From: Altererythrobacter sp.
GTDB lineage: Bacteria > Pseudomonadota > Alphaproteobacteria > Sphingomonadales > Sphingomonadaceae
Direction: 5' to 3'
Length of the DNA: 52,052 nucleotides
Assembly: GCA_023260985.1 (NCBI GenBank)
Contig: JALRKY010000064.1
Coordinates: forward strand, 1 to 52,052
The position numbers and the translations under genes are program-made. This document shows positions 47,531 through 52,052 of this stretch, in pieces. The notes below the pieces were generated by a model. It had not been told where the DNA came from. It ran no database searches and saw only the letters and a program-made list of their open reading frames with translations. Numbering within the stretch: position 1 is the stretch's first letter; every line of letters starts with the position of its first letter.

Positions 47531-48745
47531 GTGAACTACGACCAGATCTTCGACAAGGCGATTGATCGCTTGCACGAGGAAGGGCGCTATCGCGTCTTCA
47601 TCGATATCATGCGTAACAAGGGCGCGTTTCCCAATGCGCGCTGTTTCCATGGCCATAACGGGCCCAAGCCGATCACGGTGTGGTGCTCGAACGACTATCT
47701 TGCGATGGGCCAGCACCCCAAGGTAATCGGCGCGATGGAAGATGCGCTGCACGATGTCGGCGCGGGAAGCGGCGGCACGCGCAACATCGGCGGCAACACG
47801 CACCTTCATATCGAGCTTGAGCAGGAACTGGCCGAGCTGCACGGCAAGGAATCAGCGCTGCTGTTCACCAGCGGCTATGTTTCGAACGACGCCACCCTAT
47901 CGACGCTTGGAAAGCTGCTGCCGGGGTGCGTGATCTTTTCGGACGAGCTGAACCACGCCAGCATGATCGCGGGCATCCGCAATTCGGGCTGCGACAAGCG
48001 CGTGTTCCGGCACAATGATGTCGTGTATCTCGAGGAACTTCTTGCTGCTCAGGATCCGGCCACCCCCAAGGTGATCGCTTTCGAAAGCGTCTATTCGATG
48101 GACGGAGACGTGGCGCCGATTCACGAGATTTGCGACCTTGCCGAAAAATACAACGCGCTGACCTACATCGACGAAGTCCATGCGGTCGGGATGTACGGCC
48201 CGCGCGGTGGCGGCATCACGGATCGTGATGAGGCGGCACACCGGATTGACATCATCGAAGGAACGCTGGGCAAGGCATTTGGCGTTATGGGCGGTTACAT
48301 TGCTGCGGATGCCCGCATCATCGACGTAATCCGCTCTTATGCTCCGGGCTTCATCTTTACCACTTCGCTTTCGCCGGTGCTGGTCGCGGGCGTGTTGGCT
48401 TCGGTCCGTCATCTGAAATCAAGCTCGGTCGAGCGTGAAGGCCAGCAGGCCGCCGCCGCCCTGCTCAAGCAACTGTTCCGCGATGCCGGGTTGCCGGTGA
48501 TGGATTCCACCACCCACATCGTTCCCTTGATGGTCGGCGATCCGGTGAAGGCCAAGAAGATCTCGGACATCCTGCTGGCCGAATACGGCGTCTACGTTCA
48601 GCCGATCAATTATCCGACGGTTCCGCGTGGCACGGAACGTTTGCGGTTTACACCGGGACCGGCGCACACCGAAGCAATGATGCGCGAACTGACTGATGCG
48701 CTTATCGAAATCTGGAGCCGTCTTGAACTCAGACGCGCGGCCTGA
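47531..48745 (+). CDS. hemA: 5-aminolevulinate synthase
   Basis: PLP enzyme that condenses glycine and succinyl-CoA to 5-aminolevulinate, the first step of tetrapyrrole synthesis in alphaproteobacteria (Shemin route). The 404-residue protein has [74 protein letters not shown] and the PLP lysine in [17 protein letters not shown] use GTG 47531 ([13 protein letters not shown]); a TTG two codons earlier is possible. The window also encodes KorAB and succinate dehydrogenase, which would affect succinyl-CoA supply. Confidence 0.97.
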   Translation: MNYDQIFDKAIDRLHEEGRYRVFIDIMRNKGAFPNARCFHGHNGPKPITVWCSNDYLAMGQHPKVIGAMEDALHDVGAGSGGTRNIGGNTHLHIELEQELAELHGKESALLFTSGYVSNDATLSTLGKLLPGCVIFSDELNHASMIAGIRNSGCDKRVFRHNDVVYLEELLAAQDPATPKVIAFESVYSMDGDVAPIHEICDLAEKYNALTYIDEVHAVGMYGPRGGGITDRDEAAHRIDIIEGTLGKAFGVMGGYIAADARIIDVIRSYAPGFIFTTSLSPVLVAGVLASVRHLKSSSVEREGQQAAAALLKQLFRDAGLPVMDSTTHIVPLMVGDPVKAKKISDILLAEYGVYVQPINYPTVPRGTERLRFTPGPAHTEAMMRELTDALIEIWSRLELRRAA

Positions 48746-48857
48746 GGACATCTTTATTTCGGCCTAGACCCGAATCTAAAATCGGTTAGTTTCGTTCGGC
48801 GTCTCCGTTGGGCGAGACGGGGGCAATGGATTGCCGATCGAAGGGGAGATTGGGTTA

Positions 48858-49526
48858 ATGGCAAGCAAAGGAAAGGCTCCAGCCAAGGCTGGTAAGCCTG
48901 CTGCGAAAAAGACTGCACCGGCCAAGAGTGCAGCGGACAAGGCCGCCAAGACATCAAAGGCAGTTGCGGATAAGAAGCAGGCGGTGAAAAAGCCCGTCGC
49001 CAAGGCTCCGGCAAAGCCGGCTGCAGCGAAAGCAAAGGCCGCGGCCACCAAGAAGCCGGCGGCCAAGGCTCCGGCCAAGGCTGCAACCAAGGCACCGGCC
49101 AAGGCTCCAGCCAAGAGCGCAACGGCAAAGAAGCCCGCGGCCAAGAAGCCTGCAGCGAAAAAGCCTGTCGCCAAGACCGCAGCGAAGCCGGCAGCCAAAG
49201 CCGCTCCTAAAAAAGCCACTGCACCTGCCAAAAAGGCTGTGACCGCAGCCACTCCGGCCAAGCGCGCTGCCAGCGCAAAGAAGGCCGCTCCAGCCAAGAA
49301 GACCACACCCAAGGCGAAAACTGCACCGGCAGCCGCTGCTGCTGCGGCACCGCAGGCTGTAGCAAGCGCGCCGGCTGCGGGGACGGCTGCAAAGGCTGCT
49401 CCAGCAAAGCCGGCGGTCAGCCAGGCCGAAGAGCAGAACGCGACGCTGGGTTGGGTCTGGTGGGCCTTGGGCGCTGCCCTGCTGGCGTTCCTGGCCTATT
49501 GGCTGTTCGGTCGCGGCGCCGCCTGA
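48858..49526 (+). CDS. histone H1-like Lys/Ala/Pro-rich protein with a C-terminal membrane anchor
   Basis: A 222-residue protein. Residues 1-~150 are almost only K, A and P (with some T, V and S) in degenerate AKKPA / APAKA units, like the tail of histone H1 and PhaF/AlgP-type nucleoid proteins. Residues ~150-195 are A- and P-rich and nearly uncharged (PAAAAAAAPQAVASAPAAG). The last ~27 residues are a hydrophobic helix, LGWVWWALGAALLAFLAYWL, with a short FGRGAA end. AAGGGGAG lies nine bases before ATG 48858. A DNA-binding-like basic domain on a tail anchor would tether DNA or another polyanion to the inner membrane; that is inference. A strong terminator follows. Confidence 0.85.
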   Translation: MASKGKAPAKAGKPAAKKTAPAKSAADKAAKTSKAVADKKQAVKKPVAKAPAKPAAAKAKAAATKKPAAKAPAKAATKAPAKAPAKSATAKKPAAKKPAAKKPVAKTAAKPAAKAAPKKATAPAKKAVTAATPAKRAASAKKAAPAKKTTPKAKTAPAAAAAAAPQAVASAPAAGTAAKAAPAKPAVSQAEEQNATLGWVWWALGAALLAFLAYWLFGRGAA

Positions 49527-49546
49527 TTTGCGTCACCCGACAACGA

Positions 49547-49579
49547 AAAGGGCGGCACCCTGCGGTGCCGCCCTTTCTT
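49547..49579. terminator. bidirectional intrinsic terminator
   Basis: AAAGGGCGGCACC (49547-49559) and GGTGCCGCCCTTT (49564-49576) form a perfect 13-base-pair stem with a CTGC loop. T-rich tracts flank both sides (TTTCTTTAT on the plus strand; TTTTCG on the minus strand). It serves the H1-like gene and the convergent decarboxylase. Confidence 0.93.
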
Positions 49580-49597
49580 TATACCGATTGCTGATGA

Positions 49598-50803
49598 TCA
49601 GCGCAGCGAAACGACGTTGTCGCTCTGGCGCGGGTCGCGGCGATCTCCGCGATACTGGCTGTGCATTGGCTCATCATCGACGGTGACGACGCTGCCGGTT
49701 CCGAACCCGTTGAAGCGGGTCTTCATGGCCGCGCCATAGGCACCCAGCATCCCCACTTCGATATAGTCGCCGGGCTGAACGTCCGCCGGAAGCAGGAACG
49801 GACCTTCCATATAGTCGGCGTCATCGCAGGTTGGACCATAGAACGAATAAGTACCCAGCGCATCGACACGGTCATCAGCCAGGCACTTCACCGGGAAGCG
49901 CCAGCCAACATGGGCCGCATCATAAAGCGCGCCATAGGCACCGTCGTTGATATACAGTTCCTCGCCACGCCGCTTTTCGACGCGGACAATCATCGAATTG
50001 TATTCTGCGCAAAGGGCCCGGCCCGGTTCGCACCACAGTTCCGACGAATAGGACACCGGCAGCGATTCGAACGCGCGGTGGATCACGCCAAAGTAATCTT
50101 CCAGCGGCGGCGGTTCCATGCCGGGATAGATCGACGGGAAACCACCACCGACATCGACGATATCGACCGTGACCGAAGCATCGACAATCGCCGCACGGAC
50201 CCGCTCCATCGCCTGGACATAGGCGAACGGGGTCATGGCTTGCGAACCGACGTGGAAGCACACGCCTAGCCAATCCGCTACCTGGCGCGTCGCCTGCAAC
50301 AGGGCAGCCGCATCGACCAGATCGATCCCGAACTTGGAAGCCAGGCTCAGCTCGGAATAGTCCGAGGAAACGCGCAGCCGCACGCAGAGGCGCAGATCGC
50401 TGGCCGGTGTACCATCTTCGGCGGCAGTCGCCTTGACGATCTTTTCCAGCTCTTCGTGGCTATCGAGGCTGAAAGTCCGAACGCCATGCTCGCGGTAAGC
50501 CTCGGCAATGGCACCGGCAGGCTTTACCGGGTGCATGAAGCACAGCACGGCATCGGGCAGGGTTTCGCGAACCAGCCGCACTTCGGAAATCGAAGCGACG
50601 TCGTAATGCGTGACCCCCGACGCCCACAGCACCTTGAGCAGGTCCGGCGACGGATTTGCCTTCACCGCATAGAGCGACTTGCCCGGGAACTTCTCGGAAA
50701 AGAAGCGGGCGGCGCGTGCTGCGGCATGCGGGCGATTGAGAATAACGGGTTCGTCGGGCGAAAGGGCGCGAACTACAGCCGGTGCGTCAGGATAACTGTG
50801 CAA
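49598..50803 (-). CDS. fold-III PLP decarboxylase (ornithine/lysine decarboxylase type)
   Basis: A 401-residue alanine-racemase-fold decarboxylase that makes putrescine (or cadaverine) for polyamine synthesis. The PLP lysine is in YAVKANPSPDLLKVL near residue 48. HYDVASISEVRLV, CFHVGSQAMTPFAY, IVDVGGGFPSIYPGMEPPPL and CEPGRALCAEYNSM follow, and the partner active-site cysteine is in FYGPTCDDADYME. The short length and GPTCDDAD favour ornithine/lysine decarboxylase over diaminopimelate or arginine decarboxylase. The start is TTG 50803 just after a GGGGGTCCC stretch that can pair with upstream leader sequence. Confidence 0.9.
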   Translation of the reverse strand: MHSYPDAPAVVRALSPDEPVILNRPHAAARAARFFSEKFPGKSLYAVKANPSPDLLKVLWASGVTHYDVASISEVRLVRETLPDAVLCFMHPVKPAGAIAEAYREHGVRTFSLDSHEELEKIVKATAAEDGTPASDLRLCVRLRVSSDYSELSLASKFGIDLVDAAALLQATRQVADWLGVCFHVGSQAMTPFAYVQAMERVRAAIVDASVTVDIVDVGGGFPSIYPGMEPPPLEDYFGVIHRAFESLPVSYSSELWCEPGRALCAEYNSMIVRVEKRRGEELYINDGAYGALYDAAHVGWRFPVKCLADDRVDALGTYSFYGPTCDDADYMEGPFLLPADVQPGDYIEVGMLGAYGAAMKTRFNGFGTGSVVTVDDEPMHSQYRGDRRDPRQSDNVVSLR

Positions 50804-50925
50804 CTCAAGGGACCCCCAATAGGCCTAACGGCCAGGTAACACGAAGACGAGGCTGCCTTGCGGTTATTGGAAGTCCCCTTGGGGCAGCGGGGGGTCGCTA
50901 TAGAGATTCGCGGGTGAACTGCAAG
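50804..50925 (-). promoter_or_regulatory. structured leader of the decarboxylase gene, possible attenuator
   Basis: The leader has several competing inverted repeats. GACCCCC/GGGGGTC pairs 50890-50896 with 50811-50817, masking the G-rich stretch in front of the TTG start. CCAATA/TATTGG pairs 50816-50821 with 50865-50870. GGCC-TAAC-GGCC (50822-50833) is a local hairpin, and CCCC-TT-GGGG (50875-50884) another. The first two use overlapping sequence, so they could be mutually exclusive, as in a riboswitch or attenuator. A speF leader family is known upstream of alphaproteobacterial ornithine decarboxylase genes; whether this one belongs to it I cannot tell. Confidence 0.5.
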
Positions 50926-50931
50926 TGAAAA

Positions 50932-52002
50932 TCACCCCCGCATCAGGTGCTCGGCCACCGCTCGGTAGGCGGGCAACGAAGTGGGGTCGAGCGCACTGTT
51001 CGCGGCCACCGGATGCGAGGCAAAGCGGGCAATGGTCATCTCCGCCGCCGGGTCGACATAGATCACCTGGCCGTGAATGCCGCGCGCCGAAAAAGCGCCA
51101 TGATTCCCTGGCATTATCCACCACTGGCTGCGATAGGAACTGTCCGGGAGATAGACATATCCAGCCTTGGCAAAGGCCGCTTTGCTCGCCCCGGCGCGGA
51201 TCGAATCGAGTGCTGCGCCGTGGACGATCTGTTGGCCGTTTGCGGACCCGTCACAGCGCATCATTTCGCCGAACCGGGCCATGTCCCGGATGACTGGATT
51301 GAGCCCACCCCCAGCAAAGGGCATTCCGGTCGAGTCGATCAGGAAATCGGCATCCTGCTCCATCCCCAACGGCTGCCAGATTCGCTCGCTCAGCACCTTG
51401 TCGATTCTCTTGCCTTCGGTGCGCGCCACGAGCCAGCCGAGCACTTCGGTATTGCAGGTGCGATAGGTAAAGCGCTCACCATGCTCGCCTGCTTTGGCAA
51501 TAGTCGGCAGAAAGGCGTAAACGTCGGTCGCACCGGAATAGCCCGGAGCGCGCGGGGTCAGCCCCAAAGCATTGCTCATCGCGCCGATGCCCGAAGATGG
51601 ATCAGTATATTCTTCGGAAAAGTCGAGCGCGGTTGTCATGTCCATGACTTGCCGCAGCGTCGCATCCGCAAAGCCACTGCCCCGCAATTCCGGGATCAGG
51701 TCTCCCATCAAGGCTGCGGGATCGAGCCGCCCCTCGGCAACCAGCATTTCCGCCAGGGTGCCAACGAAGCTCTTCGTTACAGAAAACGCGATATGCGGCG
51801 TGTCCTGCCGGGTGACGCCGAAGTAGCGTTCGTAAACGATGCTCCCCTTATGCATGACCACAATCGCGTCAGTGAAATTGGCAGCGAGCGAATCCGCCCA
51901 GGTCAGCTCCCGGCCGGTGCGAATCGCGGCGAAGTCCTCCTTGGCGCCCTCCACGGCTTTGCCCATCTTGGTCTTCGCTTCGGACATGGTCTCTGAGATC
52001 AC
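50932..52002 (-). CDS. serine hydrolase (6-aminohexanoate-dimer hydrolase-like) with a foreign N-terminus
   Basis: From about residue 32 on, this is a class C beta-lactamase-fold hydrolase of the NylB-like type. ELTWADSLAANFTDAIVVMH is followed by the nucleophile motif in HIAFSVTKSFVGTLAEML (S74, K77), VMDMTTALDFSEEYTDPSSG, FTYRTCNTEVLGWLVARTEG and a WWIMPGNHGAFSARGIHGQV ending. Residues 1-31, from the GTG at 52002, do not belong: they read like the start of a ribosome recycling factor. The frame crosses the joint without a break. The true N-terminus of the hydrolase is therefore missing, and the start given here is that of the chimeric frame. Confidence 0.8.
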   Translation of the reverse strand: MISETMSEAKTKMGKAVEGAKEDFAAIRTGRELTWADSLAANFTDAIVVMHKGSIVYERYFGVTRQDTPHIAFSVTKSFVGTLAEMLVAEGRLDPAALMGDLIPELRGSGFADATLRQVMDMTTALDFSEEYTDPSSGIGAMSNALGLTPRAPGYSGATDVYAFLPTIAKAGEHGERFTYRTCNTEVLGWLVARTEGKRIDKVLSERIWQPLGMEQDADFLIDSTGMPFAGGGLNPVIRDMARFGEMMRCDGSANGQQIVHGAALDSIRAGASKAAFAKAGYVYLPDSSYRSQWWIMPGNHGAFSARGIHGQVIYVDPAAEMTIARFASHPVAANSALDPTSLPAYRAVAEHLMRG

Positions 52003-52052
52003 GTAGGGGCTCCTTCGTCGTGTCGCACGGAGTCCTCCGCGCGGGGTCGGTT
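51912..52052 (-). other. actinobacterial-type frr 5' end joined to the serine hydrolase (chimeric junction)
   Basis: The minus strand reads GAAGGAGCCCCTACGTG, a strong ribosome binding site and GTG start, followed by ISETMSEAKTKMGKAVEGAK and EDFAAIRTGR. This is the pattern of actinobacterial ribosome recycling factors. Alphaproteobacterial frr genes start quite differently (DLERRM...SLKGDLxGLRTGR). After RTGR the sequence switches to the hydrolase at ELTW. The stretch ACCGGCCG at the joint encodes TGR in frr and would fit a TGRE-type segment in hydrolases, so short homology may have guided the join. The ~50 bases upstream of the GTG have no gene I can name. Confidence 0.75.

Noticed and set aside
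48858..49526. Short repeated units resembling a CRISPR or satellite array
   Set aside because: The repeats are codon-level AAG/GCC/CCG units in an open frame with a start, a ribosome binding site and a membrane tail; no constant-length repeat-spacer pattern exists.

Overview
The window looks like a chromosomal piece of a high-GC alphaproteobacterium of the order Sphingomonadales, most likely the Erythrobacteraceae. The evidence is a Shemin-pathway 5-aminolevulinate synthase, an UrcA-family gene, the plsY-dprA-topA gene order, a BlaI/M56 pair, and palindromic intergenic repeats that read as 'FALSLSKG' in one frame. Nearly all of it is conserved housekeeping sequence. There is no prophage, insertion sequence, CRISPR array or tRNA gene that I can see.

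Layout, left to right. At 1-4.2 kb (minus) lie the 5' part of dnaE, a glutathione peroxidase, a broken DUF1579-like gene and the lipoprotein-release genes lolD and lolC/E. At 4.4-7.2 kb (plus) are purF, an SDR oxidoreductase and a PilZ protein with an unusual upstream hairpin. At 7.2-15 kb (minus) are a serine hydrolase, a cyclopropane fatty acid synthase, a photolyase, a YdjM-like membrane protein and the two subunits of a 2-oxoacid:ferredoxin oxidoreductase. At 15.1-16.6 kb (plus) an esterase is coupled to rppH. At 16.6-22.2 kb (minus) are a TPR protein, rsmB, guaB, a wrecked M28 peptidase gene and bdhA.

At 22.3-25.6 kb a BlaI repressor with two operator-like palindromes sits beside an M56 (BlaR1-like) gene that has lost its catalytic centre. 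It faces a divergent phytase-like/cyclophilin fusion. At 25.6-29.5 kb (minus) sdhC-sdhD-sdhA is followed by an M20 peptidase where sdhB would be expected. At 29.7-33.3 kb are an SDR, prmA, a TIGR02117 protein, a small membrane ORF and a membrane-anchored FAH-family protein. At 33.4-38 kb ligA is followed by an epoxide-hydrolase-like gene and three broken small genes. At 38-49.5 kb are pgi, the lepB-rnc-era operon, topA, a dprA remnant, plsY, murI, a globin-like gene, hemA and a tail-anchored histone-H1-like protein. At 49.6-52 kb are a fold-III ornithine/lysine decarboxylase with a structured leader and a second serine hydrolase.

Two things stand out. First, at least seven accessory genes carry nonsense codons, frameshifts or internal deletions, while the long essential genes around them read clean. 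This points to gene decay in the lineage, although several of the indels lie in homopolymers and need a read-level check. Second, the last ~140 bases encode the start of an actinobacterial-type ribosome recycling factor (frr), with its own ribosome binding site, spliced in frame onto the second serine hydrolase. The likeliest cause is a chimeric contig end. I did not find a convincing undescribed multi-gene system; the most original candidates are the phytase/cyclophilin fusion, the PilZ leader hairpin and the decarboxylase leader.
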